Source: an uncultured Bacteroidales bacterium
GTDB taxonomy: Bacteria; Bacteroidota; Bacteroidia; Bacteroidales; UBA932
NCBI GenBank assembly: GCA_905235995.1
Contig: CAJONI010000020.1
Location: 1-64,000 of the forward strand
Direction of reading: 5' to 3'
DNA length: 64,000 bases
Shown here: one piece after another, positions 10,344 to 20,246 of the stretch
Numbering within the stretch: position 1 is the stretch's first letter
Layout: the number at the start of each line of letters is the position of its first letter
The notes under the pieces: generated by a model
The model's input: the letters and a program-made list of their open reading frames with translations, nothing else
The model's database searches: none
What the model was told of the DNA's origin: nothing
Position numbers and translations under genes: made by a program

Positions 10344-11351
10344 ATGAGTTTCGAGACAGGCACCAACTTCATAGACTACGTACGTATCTTCTGCAAGAGC
10401 GGTGACGGGGGCAACGGATCGATGCACCTGCACCGGGCCAAGTACGTGCCCAAGGGCGGACCGGACGGCGGCGACGGCGGTCGCGGCGGCCATATCATCC
10501 TTCGTGGCAACAAGCAGATGTGGACCTTGATCCATCTCAAGTACAAGAAACACATAAAGGCCGAGGACGGCGGCGCGGGCAGCGGCCAGCTCAAGCATGG
10601 CAAGCAAGGCGCCGACGTCGTGCTGCAGGTACCCCTGGGCACTGTGGCCCGCGACGGCGAGACCGGCGAAACGCTGTTCGAGGTGATGGAGGACGGAGAG
10701 GAGAAGATCCTCTGCCGTGGAGGCCGCGGAGGCCTGGGCAACGACGCCTTCAAGAGCGCGACCAACCAGACGCCGCGTTTCGCCCAGCCCGGCGAGCCGG
10801 GCGTTGAAGGCTGGTTCATCCTGGAACTCAAGGTGCTGGCCGACGTTGGCCTGGTGGGTTTCCCAAATGCCGGCAAGTCCACGCTGCTCAGCGTGGTCTC
10901 GGCTGCGAAGCCCAAGATCGCAAACTACCCCTTCACCACCCTCGAGCCTCAACTGGGCATAGTGACGTATCGCGACGAGCGTTCGTTCGTGATGGCCGAC
11001 ATTCCCGGCATCATAGAAGGCGCGCATGAGGGCAAGGGCTTGGGACTGAGATTCCTGCGTCATATCGAGCGCAACGCTATGCTCCTGTTCATGATTCCCG
11101 CCGACAGCCCAGACATCTCTTCCGAATACAAGGTGCTGCTGAAGGAACTCAAGCTCTACAACCCTGAACTGCTCGACAAGGACAGGGTGCTCGCCATCAC
11201 CAAGACCGACATGCTCGACGAGGAGCTCCGCAGGGAAGTGAAGCGCCACCTGCCCCGCAAGATACCCAGCTGTTTCATCAGCTCCGTGACGGGGGAGGGG
11301 ATCACCGAACTCAAGGACCTGCTCTGGGAGCGGCTCAACACTGAAATCTGA
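10344..11351 (+). CDS. obgE: GTPase ObgE/CgtA
   Basis: Obg glycine-rich N-domain, [28 protein letters not shown]. Confidence 0.95.
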   Translation: MSFETGTNFIDYVRIFCKSGDGGNGSMHLHRAKYVPKGGPDGGDGGRGGHIILRGNKQMWTLIHLKYKKHIKAEDGGAGSGQLKHGKQGADVVLQVPLGTVARDGETGETLFEVMEDGEEKILCRGGRGGLGNDAFKSATNQTPRFAQPGEPGVEGWFILELKVLADVGLVGFPNAGKSTLLSVVSAAKPKIANYPFTTLEPQLGIVTYRDERSFVMADIPGIIEGAHEGKGLGLRFLRHIERNAMLLFMIPADSPDISSEYKVLLKELKLYNPELLDKDRVLAITKTDMLDEELRREVKRHLPRKIPSCFISSVTGEGITELKDLLWERLNTEI

Positions 11352-12319
11352 TGTTTCTGCTCACGGATCCCTGTACCGACCCGGCCTGGAACCTGGCCGC
11401 AGAGGAGTATCTGCTCACAGGCCGCAACGAGCCTTTCGTGCGCCTTTGGCGGAACTCTGACAGCGTGATCATCGGCCGCAACCAGAATGCCTGGGCGGAG
11501 ATCGACGCCGGCTACGTGGAGCGCGAGGGCATTCCACTGATACGCCGGCTCACCGGAGGCGGTGCGGTGTTCCACGACCTGGGCAACGTGAACTATTCTT
11601 TTTTCGATCTTAATGGCATACGTTTTACCGAAGTGATGGCGGCTGCCCTGAAGGAGCTGGGCCTCGACGTACGGAGCGAGGGCCGCAACGACCTGACTCT
11701 CGAAGGAATGAAGATTTCCGGAACCGCCGCGTGCGAGAGAGGGGGCAGACGGCTGGAGCACGGCACCCTGCTCTTCGACGCATCGCTCGACCGGCTGGCC
11801 GCCGCACTCAGGCCTCGTCCCGAAAAGTTTGAAGGCAAGGGTGTGCGCTCCGTGCGTAAGCGGGTCGCCAATCTGGCGGAGCATCTGCCTGCGGGCATGA
11901 GCGTGGAAGGGTTCATGACCTTCCTTGCAGGATACCTCGCCGATGCGCTCGACTGCGAAGCTTATGAGCTGACGGGAGAAGACCGTGCCGCCATCGAGGA
12001 GATCAAGTCGCAACGCTATGGCCTCAGGCAGTGGAATTTCGGGGCTTCTCCCGCGTGCAGTTTCCAAAAAGTGCGGAAGTTCCCCGCCGGACTGGTCGAG
12101 GCGCATTTCGAAGTGGAGAAGGGCTGCATACGCAAGCTGCAGGTTTTCGGCGACTACTTCTTCAACAGGCCTACGGCAGAGTTCTGCGCCCTGCTCGAGG
12201 GCTGCCCTTACGCACATGAAGAAATCGCCGACCGTATGGAAAACATAGCGGTCGGCGAATATTTCCTGGGAATCACTCCCGAAGAGATGGTTTCTCTGCT
12301 TTACTCGTCGCGGAGCTGA
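11351..12319 (+). CDS. lplA: Lipoate-protein ligase A
   Basis: PAWNLAAEEYLL, RRLTGGGAVFHDLGNVNYSF. Confidence 0.9.
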   Translation: MFLLTDPCTDPAWNLAAEEYLLTGRNEPFVRLWRNSDSVIIGRNQNAWAEIDAGYVEREGIPLIRRLTGGGAVFHDLGNVNYSFFDLNGIRFTEVMAAALKELGLDVRSEGRNDLTLEGMKISGTAACERGGRRLEHGTLLFDASLDRLAAALRPRPEKFEGKGVRSVRKRVANLAEHLPAGMSVEGFMTFLAGYLADALDCEAYELTGEDRAAIEEIKSQRYGLRQWNFGASPACSFQKVRKFPAGLVEAHFEVEKGCIRKLQVFGDYFFNRPTAEFCALLEGCPYAHEEIADRMENIAVGEYFLGITPEEMVSLLYSSRS

Positions 12320-12492
12320 AGCTTCTGCACGTAGATGGCCTTGTTCATCATGTCGCGCTTCTTCACGGACGGCTTCTCGAAAGTCTTGCGGCTGCGGAGC
12401 TCACGGATGATGCCCGTCTTCTCGAATTTACGCTTGAATTTTTTCAGCGCACGCTCGATGTTCTCACCTTCTTTGACCTGTACGATAATCAT
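12301..12492 (-). CDS. rpsU: 30S ribosomal protein bS21
   Basis: MIIVQVKEGENIERALKKFKRKFEKTGIIRELRSRKTFEKPSVKKR. Confidence 0.95.
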   Translation of the reverse strand: MIIVQVKEGENIERALKKFKRKFEKTGIIRELRSRKTFEKPSVKKRDMMNKAIYVQKLQLRDE

Positions 12493-12499
12493 TTGCTTA

Positions 12500-12508
12500 C
12501 ACCTCCTT
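12500..12508 (-). promoter_or_regulatory. Extended Shine-Dalgarno AAGGAGGTG upstream of rpsU
   Basis: 9-nt complement to the canonical 16S anti-SD, 7 nt before the rpsU ATG. Confidence 0.85.
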
Positions 12509-12554
12509 TTTCTTAGGGAGTGCAAAGGTAGATAAATTTTTGTAAATTTGTCAA

Positions 12555-13475
12555 GTGTTGAAGGAAAATTTCATCGCCTACCTCCAGGCGGAGCGACGCT
12601 TCTCCCCGCGAACCGTGGCGCTTTACCGGGAAGCCGTGTCAGAATATCTCGCCTTTTTCGAGGCTGAAGAGCCCTCGGCGGACATTCTCATGCCCCGGCA
12701 CGTACGCAGCTACCTGGCCTGGGGGCTTGACCAGGGACGTTCCGCCCGTACCATGAACCTGAAGCTCTCCGCATTGAGCACCTGGTGCAACTGGCTCCTG
12801 CGGCAGGGCATACTGAAGGGCAATCCCGTGTCCAAGGTGCCGCGCCCGAAGCAGGAAAAGCGCCTGCCGGAATTCTATACCGAGAAAGCGATCTCCGGGT
12901 ACTTCGACCGGAGCCTGCAGCAGGTGGAGGAGCATCCCGACGACTTCTCCCTGCTGCGCGACCGCATGATCCTGCTCGTGCTCTACTCCACGGGCATGCG
13001 CCGTGCCGAGCTCTGCCGCCTGAAACACACCGACTTCGACGCGGGCAGAAGCCTTTTCAGGGTGCTGGGCAAAGGCGACAAGCAGCGCGAAATCCCTGTC
13101 CCGGCTTTGATATGTCAGGAGATTTCGTTATATTTGGGAAAAATGCGGGAGGCATGGCCCGTGAACCCGGAAGGATGGTTTTTCCTTACCGACAAAGGTG
13201 CGCCTCTATATCTGGGGTTCGTGGACAATGTTGTCAGGCGGGAGCTCTCCGGAGAGGAGGGATTCACCGGCAGGAAGTCGCCCCACGTACTGAGGCACTC
13301 GCTGGCGACGCACCTTCTCAACAGGGGCGCCGACCTGAACAGCATCAAGGAGATACTGGGACACTCCTCGCTTGCCGCTACGCAGGTTTATACGCACAAC
13401 TCTTTCGAACAATTGAAAAAGACATATCTAACCGCTCATCCCAGAGCAAAAAACGGAGGTAAACATGGAAATTAA
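12555..13475 (+). CDS. xerC: Tyrosine recombinase XerC/XerD family
   Basis: Core-binding N-domain; STGMRRAELCRL, SPHVLRHSLATHLLNRGADLNSIKEILGHSSLAATQVYTH. Confidence 0.9.
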   Translation: MLKENFIAYLQAERRFSPRTVALYREAVSEYLAFFEAEEPSADILMPRHVRSYLAWGLDQGRSARTMNLKLSALSTWCNWLLRQGILKGNPVSKVPRPKQEKRLPEFYTEKAISGYFDRSLQQVEEHPDDFSLLRDRMILLVLYSTGMRRAELCRLKHTDFDAGRSLFRVLGKGDKQREIPVPALICQEISLYLGKMREAWPVNPEGWFFLTDKGAPLYLGFVDNVVRRELSGEEGFTGRKSPHVLRHSLATHLLNRGADLNSIKEILGHSSLAATQVYTHNSFEQLKKTYLTAHPRAKNGGKHGN

Positions 13476-13755
13476 AGTTCAGTCCATCAAGTTCGACGCT
13501 GACCAGAAACTTCTTGACTACATCGACAAGAAGTTCAGCAAGATCGAGAAATTCTACGAAGACATCGTGCGGACGGAGGTCGTTCTCTCCCTGCTGGCCG
13601 ATCCTGAGAACAAGAACGTCAAGGCCCACGTGTTCATTCCGGGCAATGAACTGGTCGTGGAGCGCAACAATGAGACCTTCGAAGGCGCCGTGAACGATTG
13701 CGTCGCCACTCTGAAGGACTTGCTCGTCTCCGAAAAGGAGAGAAGGTACAAATAG
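13465..13755 (+). CDS. hpf: Ribosome hibernation-promoting factor, HPF/RaiA family
   Basis: MEIKVQSIKFDADQKLLDYIDKKFSKIEKFYEDI; downstream of xerC. Confidence 0.88.
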   Translation: MEIKVQSIKFDADQKLLDYIDKKFSKIEKFYEDIVRTEVVLSLLADPENKNVKAHVFIPGNELVVERNNETFEGAVNDCVATLKDLLVSEKERRYK

Positions 13756-13786
13756 AAAAATCCCCGGCCAGGCCGGGGATTTTTTT
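13756..13786. terminator. Bidirectional intrinsic terminator AAAAATCCCCGGCC-A-GGCCGGGGATTTTTT
   Basis: Perfect GC stem with A-tract and T-tract between convergent genes. Confidence 0.93.
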
Positions 13787-14915
13787 ACAGGTAATTGTCT
13801 GTCAGTGCGCAGAGTTTGGAGAATACCTCGTCGATGGTTCCGGTGCCGTCGATCTCGCGGTAGACTCCTTTCCCCTTATAGAAGGCAACCACGGGTTCGG
13901 TCTTGGCATGGTAGGTGTCGATGCGGTTCTGGATGACCTCGGGCTTGGTGTCGTCGGGACGGTTCTCGATCTCGGCGCGGTGCCTGATACGCTCGAACAC
14001 GGTCTTGTCGGGAATCGCAAGCGAAAGCACTGCGTCCACCTTTCCGCCGCAACCAGCCAGGATGCGGTCGAGGTGTTCGGCCTGGGCTGCGGTGCGAGGG
14101 AAGCCGTCGAAGAGGAAGCCCTTCACATCGGGGTTGGCTTCAATCTCGGAGGCTATCATGCCTTCCACCACTTCGTCCGGGACTAGCATCCCCTTTTCAA
14201 TGAGCGACTTGGCCTGCATGCCTAGTTCCGTACCGGCGGCCATCTCGCGGCGCAGCAGGTCGCCCGTGGATACGTGCTTCAGCCCGAAACGCTCCACCAG
14301 TCTTGCCGCCTGGGTTCCCTTGCCGGCGCCCGGAGGGCCGAAGATGAGGAAATACTTGCGTGTGTCGGGCTTGGCTGTATCGAGAATGTAGATGTCCTTG
14401 TAGTTGCGGCCCAGCTGGTCGTAGTCGAGGCCGAAGCCCACGATGAAGCGGTTTTCGATCTCCATTGCCACGTAGTCGAGCTTCAGGTCCTTCTTGTAGA
14501 CTTCGGGCTTGAGGAGCAGGGTGCATATCTTCACGTCGGCTGCGCCGGCCTCGCGCAGGATCTCGGAAAGGTCGGTGATGGTCTTGCCGGTGTCGACGAT
14601 GTCTTCCACCACGATGACCGTGCGGCCCTTGATGGCCGTGGTCAGGCCCAGTATCCTGCGGGTCACGCCCATCGAGAGGGTGCCCTCGTAGGAGGAGAGG
14701 CGCACGCTCGAGAGCTCGCAGGGGAAGTTGAAGCGTTTCATGAGCTCGCCAGTGAAGACGATCGAGCCGTTTAGCACACAGAGTACGATGGGGATGCCAT
14801 CGAAGTCCTTGAAATCCTGATTGATGCGTTCGGCAACGGCGTCGATTGCGCTCTCAATCTTCTCATAGCTGATGTAGGGGACGAAATACTTGTCCTTGAG
14901 TAAAATCTTTTCCAT
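13785..14915 (-). CDS. Hypoxanthine phosphoribosyltransferase-adenylate kinase fusion
   Basis: N-term PRTase (VIVVEDIVDTGKTITDL), C-term adenylate kinase (FGPPGAGKGTQAARL, DGFPRTAAQAEHL). Confidence 0.92.
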   Translation of the reverse strand: MEKILLKDKYFVPYISYEKIESAIDAVAERINQDFKDFDGIPIVLCVLNGSIVFTGELMKRFNFPCELSSVRLSSYEGTLSMGVTRRILGLTTAIKGRTVIVVEDIVDTGKTITDLSEILREAGAADVKICTLLLKPEVYKKDLKLDYVAMEIENRFIVGFGLDYDQLGRNYKDIYILDTAKPDTRKYFLIFGPPGAGKGTQAARLVERFGLKHVSTGDLLRREMAAGTELGMQAKSLIEKGMLVPDEVVEGMIASEIEANPDVKGFLFDGFPRTAAQAEHLDRILAGCGGKVDAVLSLAIPDKTVFERIRHRAEIENRPDDTKPEVIQNRIDTYHAKTEPVVAFYKGKGVYREIDGTGTIDEVFSKLCALTDNYL

Positions 14916-15020
14916 CGTCAGAAAAACGTTTCAATTTGCGAAATTACGCATTATCTTTGTCTTTCGGGAGTGCGGCGAGCACTTCTTTTTGACATTTTAT
15001 CAACTTTAACGCAGAGAGAC

Positions 15021-16787
15021 ATGTGCAGAGCGATCGGGGGGACGGTATCTCTCTCCCTCCTTGTTTTCCTTTCAATGGCGCCCCTGAAGGCGCAGGACCT
15101 TCCCGCTTCGCTGGTTTCCCTCCTCGAACAGCGCGAGGAGCAGGCCGGAGACGCCGAATCGTGGGTACAGTATTACGAGCGGCTCATGCAGCATCCGCTC
15201 AACCTCAATGCGGCCTCCCGCCGTCAGCTGGAAGAGACGGGGCTGCTTTCCCTCTTCCAGGTGGAGAGCGTGCTCGCCTGGAGGGAGCGCTACGGGGCGA
15301 TACGCTCCGCCACGGAGCTGTCGTTCGTGGAGGGGTTCTCGGCTGAAACCGTGGCGGAACTCCGCCCGTTCTTCAGTTTCGGCGAGCCCTCCTCCGGGAA
15401 GGGCGCCAGCCAGACCTATTCAGCCCGCTTCAAGAAGAAATGGAAGCAGGCGGGTTTTTCCATAAGTTCCAAGGGAATCTATGAAAGCGAAGCCTTTTCG
15501 GCAGCTGCTGTGATTGACAACGACCCGTTGGAGCGTTTCCCCGATTTCGTTTCGGTGTCGACCCGCTACAAGGGATTCTATGCGGGCGACTTCACGGCCA
15601 GGTTCGGGCAGGGGCTGGTGCTTTGGAAAGCATTCAGCCTTACGGCATTCGGTACTCCATCCTCCCTTGCCCGAAGGGGAAACGGCCTTCAGGTCCGGCA
15701 CTCCTCATCCGAAACGGGCTATTTCCGCGGTGCGGGGTGGTCGGGTGAGTTCGGGCGCTTCTCCGCCTCGGCCTTCGTTTCGCGCACTCCGGTCGACGCC
15801 AGGGTGGTGGACGGGAAATACACTTCGATAGCCACCGACGGCCTCCACGCCACCGAGGCGGAGCGGGCCAAACGCCACGCGATGCATGAATACGTGGCCG
15901 GGGCCAATCTCGGCTACGAAGCGGGACGCTGGCGTTTCGGCCTGACAGCCGCCGCCTATACCTACGACAAGCACAACGGACGCCGGGTGCAGGATTACAA
16001 CCGCTACCAGCAGTACGACGGACCCTGGGGCAACCTGAGCGTGGACTTCCAGGGCTCGCTGGGCAGCCTGCGCCTGTTCGGGGAGGCGGCCGTCGACGCC
16101 CACTTCGCCCCTGCGGTGCTGGCCGGCGCAATCTGGAGCCCTTCGTATTCCTTCGAGACCAGCCTGCAGCTGCGCTGCTATTCCCCGTCCTACATCGCCA
16201 CCCATGCCGGGGCGTGGTCGACGCTCAGCAGCGTGTCCAACCAGATAGGCGCGACCTATGCCGCCCAGGCGATCCTGGGCGCCTGGACCCTTAGGCTCAA
16301 CGCCGACATCGCCTGGTATCCCTGGAAACGATATCGTAAAGAAGCGGGAGGCTGGGGCTTCAAGGCTCGGATTCAGGCCGTAAGGACTTTTTCCGGAGGT
16401 GCTGAAGGGGAGGTGCAGCTCGTATGGAGCGGCCGCCCGAAGGCCAAGGTCCGCATCTCGCTGCCGTTCGGGGAAGCATGGCAGTGCGGCATCCGTGCCG
16501 AGGCCAATACCGGCGGAGTGGCAGGCTATGCCGAAGTGCGCTGGAAGCCCTCCCGCCGCTGGGACTTGTCGGCACGGGCCACGCTCTGGTCGGCTAAGGA
16601 CTGGGATTCGCGCATCTGCTTCTACGAGCGTGGGGTGCCGGAAAGTTTCCTGGTGGAGAACTACTACGGAAAAGGCATCGGGGCATACCTCGTTGTGAAG
16701 TATGCCCCGACGCGGAATGTCGAGCTCTGGGCCAAGGTCCAGCAAGGCTATTGTGCCTATTTCGTGCGGATCTTCATTCCCGGATAG
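15021..16787 (+). CDS. Helix-hairpin-helix N-domain plus outer-membrane-like beta-rich C-domain
   Basis: Signal peptide; LNLNAASRRQLEETGLLSLFQVESVLAWRERYG HhH; aromatic-rich beta-type repeats. Confidence 0.65.
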   Translation: MCRAIGGTVSLSLLVFLSMAPLKAQDLPASLVSLLEQREEQAGDAESWVQYYERLMQHPLNLNAASRRQLEETGLLSLFQVESVLAWRERYGAIRSATELSFVEGFSAETVAELRPFFSFGEPSSGKGASQTYSARFKKKWKQAGFSISSKGIYESEAFSAAAVIDNDPLERFPDFVSVSTRYKGFYAGDFTARFGQGLVLWKAFSLTAFGTPSSLARRGNGLQVRHSSSETGYFRGAGWSGEFGRFSASAFVSRTPVDARVVDGKYTSIATDGLHATEAERAKRHAMHEYVAGANLGYEAGRWRFGLTAAAYTYDKHNGRRVQDYNRYQQYDGPWGNLSVDFQGSLGSLRLFGEAAVDAHFAPAVLAGAIWSPSYSFETSLQLRCYSPSYIATHAGAWSTLSSVSNQIGATYAAQAILGAWTLRLNADIAWYPWKRYRKEAGGWGFKARIQAVRTFSGGAEGEVQLVWSGRPKAKVRISLPFGEAWQCGIRAEANTGGVAGYAEVRWKPSRRWDLSARATLWSAKDWDSRICFYERGVPESFLVENYYGKGIGAYLVVKYAPTRNVELWAKVQQGYCAYFVRIFIPG

Positions 16788-18376
16788 ATCTTGCTCTTGG
16801 AATTCAGGCCGTTGAGCTTGTAGAGGCTGTTCAGGGACGCACCGGTCTTCTTGGCGATGCCGCCCAGGGTGTCGCCCTTCTTCACGATATATACGTCGCC
16901 GGAGGCGCTGGCGGAACTGCCGCCGGAGGAGCCGGATGAAACCTTGCTGGCCGTGGAACCGGAAGAGGAAGCCGTGCTCTTGCTGGCGCTGCCATAGAGG
17001 TAGAGGCGCTGGCCCACGCGTATGGTGTTGCTCTTGAGGCCGTTCCAACGCTTGATGTTGGCCACCGTAGTGTGGTGCTTGGCAGCGATGCTGCTGAGCG
17101 TCTCGCCGGAGCGTACCTTGTGTATCACCCGCTGGCCGTCGCTGCCTCCGGTCTCCTTGATCTTCTGGATGGCCACGGGATTGAAGAACAGGCTGTCCTT
17201 GTAGCGGTAGATACTGTCCTGCAGGTCGGTGTAGGCCATCGTATACTGATGGGGGAGGTTGAGGACGTAAGTATGCTGGTTGCCGGGGATTATGTCGTGG
17301 AGGTACTGCGGGTTGAGGTCGCGCAGGGTTTCCATCGGGATGCCGATGTTGTCGGACACCTGCTGGAAGTGGAGCATCTTGTCGATGTGGAAGGTGTCGA
17401 CGTGCGCCGGAAGGCTTATCTGGGCGGGGACGATGCCGTGCTCAGGATAGTAGTTGAGGGTGTAGAGCGCTGCGATGAAGGCGGGGATATAGCCGCGGGT
17501 CTCGCGGGGCAGGTATCTGTAGATCTCCCAGAAGTCGGTCTTGCCGCCGCTGCGGCGTATGGCCTTGTTGACGTTGCCGGAGCCGCAGTTGTAGGAGGCG
17601 ATGGCCAGCGCCCAGTCGCCGAAGATCATGTAGCTGTCCTTGAGCAGTCGGGCGGCGGCGCGGCAGGAGGTCACGGGATCGTAGCGCTCGTCGACGTAGG
17701 AAGTCATCTCGAGCCCGTAGAGCTTGGCCGTGTTGTACATGAACTGCCACATGCCCTTGGCCCTGGCGCGGGATACGGCCTTGGGATTGAGGGCTGATTC
17801 GATGATGGCCATGGCCTTGAGTTCCTTGGGCAGGTCGTATTCGTCGAAGATCTCTTCGAAAAGCGGCAGGTAGTAGGTCGAAAGGCCCATGATACGCGCC
17901 GTGACGGTCGGCATCTTCTCGGTGTAGCGGATGATCGCGTTCTTCACCGGCTTGTTGAACTGCACGGGGATGAAGGAGTTCATGCGCTTGAGCCTTTCGA
18001 TGTAAACCTCGTCCGGGATGTTGCTCACGAGCGAGTCGGCTTCCAGGTTGGCGATATCGAAATCATTTACGTCCAGTTGCTTCTGTACGTAGTAAAGGTT
18101 CAGGAGGGAGTCTATGTTGTCGGCGTTGTACTCCACGAGGTTCTCGATGTCGTCGTCGAGCAGGATGTCTCCGTCGGGATCGTTGGCCGGGGCGGTCAGC
18201 TGCAGGTATTCGTTGTAGAGCGAGTCGTATGCGTGCTGGAGCGAATCTACGCGGCGGTTCAACTCTTCGACCAGCTGGTTCTGCCGTTTGCGGTCGATCC
18301 GTTGGGCATGGCTGGTGCACGGACAGGCGATCAACACGGACAGTATGGCGAAAACAAACAGGAAAGTACGTTTCAT
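16757..18376 (-). CDS. mltD: Membrane-bound lytic murein transglycosylase D-like with two LysM domains
   Basis: IIESALNPKAVSRARAKGMWQFMYNTAKLYG; LysM motifs (VRSGETLSSIAAKHHTTVANIKRWN; VKKGDTLGGIAKKTGASLNSLYKLN). Confidence 0.9.
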   Translation of the reverse strand: MKRTFLFVFAILSVLIACPCTSHAQRIDRKRQNQLVEELNRRVDSLQHAYDSLYNEYLQLTAPANDPDGDILLDDDIENLVEYNADNIDSLLNLYYVQKQLDVNDFDIANLEADSLVSNIPDEVYIERLKRMNSFIPVQFNKPVKNAIIRYTEKMPTVTARIMGLSTYYLPLFEEIFDEYDLPKELKAMAIIESALNPKAVSRARAKGMWQFMYNTAKLYGLEMTSYVDERYDPVTSCRAAARLLKDSYMIFGDWALAIASYNCGSGNVNKAIRRSGGKTDFWEIYRYLPRETRGYIPAFIAALYTLNYYPEHGIVPAQISLPAHVDTFHIDKMLHFQQVSDNIGIPMETLRDLNPQYLHDIIPGNQHTYVLNLPHQYTMAYTDLQDSIYRYKDSLFFNPVAIQKIKETGGSDGQRVIHKVRSGETLSSIAAKHHTTVANIKRWNGLKSNTIRVGQRLYLYGSASKSTASSSGSTASKVSSGSSGGSSASASGDVYIVKKGDTLGGIAKKTGASLNSLYKLNGLNSKSKIYPGMKIRTK

Positions 18377-18382
18377 ATGATG

Positions 18383-19351
18383 TCAGAAGGTAAGTTGCAG
18401 GTTAAGTCCCAGGGCGTTCGATCCGACTGCGGTGTTCTGCCAGGCATACGTCGGCGTGATGGGGGTTATGACGGTGGGCTTGATCTCCAGGGAGGCGAGA
18501 TTGTCGTTGACTTCGAAGTCCGACATGTAGGCGAAGACGTTGGCGTCGATGACGTTGAGCGCATAGACAATTATGGTGGCCAGGATGGAGTAGTCCCTCC
18601 AGCGGCGGTACAGGTCGCGGTAGGTTTCGGCCTGGCTGGCGGTGATGGCTCCTATGTAGCCGGTGTCCGCGTTGTTGCGGTCCATCTGCGTGATCCATCG
18701 GAAGCGCCTGTACTGCATGTCGTTGAAATGGTAGAAGTAGCCGCAGGCGACCAGGCCTCCGGTCCAGATCGGAATCTTCCACCAGTCGCCGTTGTAGGCC
18801 TGGCCCAGGCCTGGCAGCAGCAGGGAGTAGAGCGTGGACTTGGCCGGGACCGGCACCTTGACGCTGGTCTTGTAGCATACCACACCGTCGAGCATCTGCC
18901 CCCAGTAGAAGGCGCCCGCCGCGATGAAGCTGGCGGTGCTGATGTACTTGAACTTCATCTCTCCGGTCTGCTGGTACTGGCGGTTGGCCCAGATGCCTCC
19001 GTAGACGCCGGCTCCGATGCCGGCATAGATAATGGGTATCTTCCAGTAGTCGCGGTTGTAGATCTGTGCGGCTCCGGGCACTATGGCCGTGCCGAGGAGC
19101 ATGTATGCGGGAGTCAGGGTGTCGCGCCTGGCATAGCCGCGGAAGAGCTTGCGAAGCGAGAAGCCCTGCAGGGAGTCGACCACGGCGGTGGAGTCGCCGG
19201 CGGCGACCTGAGTGGTCTCGCTGCCGGGAGGCCCAGTGACCACGCCGTCCTGCTTTACCCCCGATACGTCGTTCCGAGTGCTCCGGAACTGGGCACTGAG
19301 GCTGCAGCAGACGCAGGTGAGGAGGAAAATGGTGAAGAGGGCGCGGCGCAC
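18383..19351 (-). CDS. DUF5683-like outer-membrane-associated protein
   Basis: ATIVPGAAQIYNRDYWKIPIIYAGIGAGVY; LLPGLGQAYNGDWWKIPIW; upstream of mltD-like gene. Confidence 0.7.
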   Translation of the reverse strand: MRRALFTIFLLTCVCCSLSAQFRSTRNDVSGVKQDGVVTGPPGSETTQVAAGDSTAVVDSLQGFSLRKLFRGYARRDTLTPAYMLLGTAIVPGAAQIYNRDYWKIPIIYAGIGAGVYGGIWANRQYQQTGEMKFKYISTASFIAAGAFYWGQMLDGVVCYKTSVKVPVPAKSTLYSLLLPGLGQAYNGDWWKIPIWTGGLVACGYFYHFNDMQYRRFRWITQMDRNNADTGYIGAITASQAETYRDLYRRWRDYSILATIIVYALNVIDANVFAYMSDFEVNDNLASLEIKPTVITPITPTYAWQNTAVGSNALGLNLQLTF

Positions 19352-19361
19352 GGAAACTCGT

Positions 19362-20246
19362 TTACTGATTCAAGGCCTTCAGGAAATCTTCCACCTGGCT
19401 TTCATCGGTGAAGCGTATATTGATCGAACCGCCGCCCTGTTCCTTCAGACGTATGGATACCCGGCCGTCGAAATGCCGTCCCAGGCGCTCCTGGAGGGTT
19501 TCGTAGAGAGCCGGACGTTCGGGTGAAGTAGCTGTGGGGGCTGCAGGCGCCGCTTCGGGTTCCTGAGCTTTTTTCTCAAGTTGCCTGACCGACCACCCTT
19601 CCTTCAACACGCCCTGGAAGAGCCTGTGCTGGCGGGCGGGGTCGTCCACTCCGGCCAGGGTCTTGGCATGTCCCATCGAGATGGTACCGGTCTTGAGAGC
19701 TTTCTGCATTTCGTCGGGGAGCCCGAGGATACGCAGGTAATTGGTTATGGTAGTGCGTTTCTTGCCAACCCGCAGGGCCATGGCTTCCTGGGTGAGGTTG
19801 CATTCTTCAATGAGCCTCTGGAAGCTGAGGGCCGTCTCCACGGGGTCGAGGTCCTCGCGCTGGATGTTCTCCACTATGGCCATCTCGAGCATCCCGGAGT
19901 CATCGGCCTGCCGGATATAGGCGGGTACGCTCACCAGTCCGGCGGCCTTGGCCGCACGGTAGCGGCGCTCGCCGCTGATGATCTGGTAGCTGTGGGGGCC
20001 GGTCTGCCGCAGGGTCAGGGGCTGGATGATGCCCAGGGTGCGGATCGATGCCGCCAGTTCTTCCAGTGCCTCCCCGTTGAATGTGTCTCGGGGCTGCCGG
20101 GGGTTCGGAACGATTTCCGAGAGTGGGATTTCACTCACTGCGGCGGGGTTGCCGCCGGCCACCTGATGGATGACCCTGGTGTCCTGCAGCATGTCGTCGC
20201 CCAGGAGGGCGCCGAGGCCGCGTCCTAACGCTGCTCTTTTTGCCAT
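19362..20246 (-). CDS. parB: ParB/Spo0J chromosome partitioning protein
   Basis: MAKRAALGRGLGALL, PNPRQPR, YQIISGERRYRAAKAAGL, IVENIQREDLDPVETA. Confidence 0.95.
   Translation of the reverse strand: MAKRAALGRGLGALLGDDMLQDTRVIHQVAGGNPAAVSEIPLSEIVPNPRQPRDTFNGEALEELAASIRTLGIIQPLTLRQTGPHSYQIISGERRYRAAKAAGLVSVPAYIRQADDSGMLEMAIVENIQREDLDPVETALSFQRLIEECNLTQEAMALRVGKKRTTITNYLRILGLPDEMQKALKTGTISMGHAKTLAGVDDPARQHRLFQGVLKEGWSVRQLEKKAQEPEAAPAAPTATSPERPALYETLQERLGRHFDGRVSIRLKEQGGGSINIRFTDESQVEDFLKALNQ

Noticed and set aside
10164-11249. 361-aa ORF antisense to obgE
   Set aside because: Overlaps a confident GTPase gene; typical antisense open frame in GC-rich DNA, and its C-terminal peptide is element copy C read in reverse.
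16757-16787. 31-bp convergent overlap of the HhH-barrel gene and mltD (also lplA/rpsU 19 bp, rsmD/S51 14 bp, PTP/RAYT 6 bp)
   Set aside because: Common gene packing in compact genomes; no evidence of antisense regulation.
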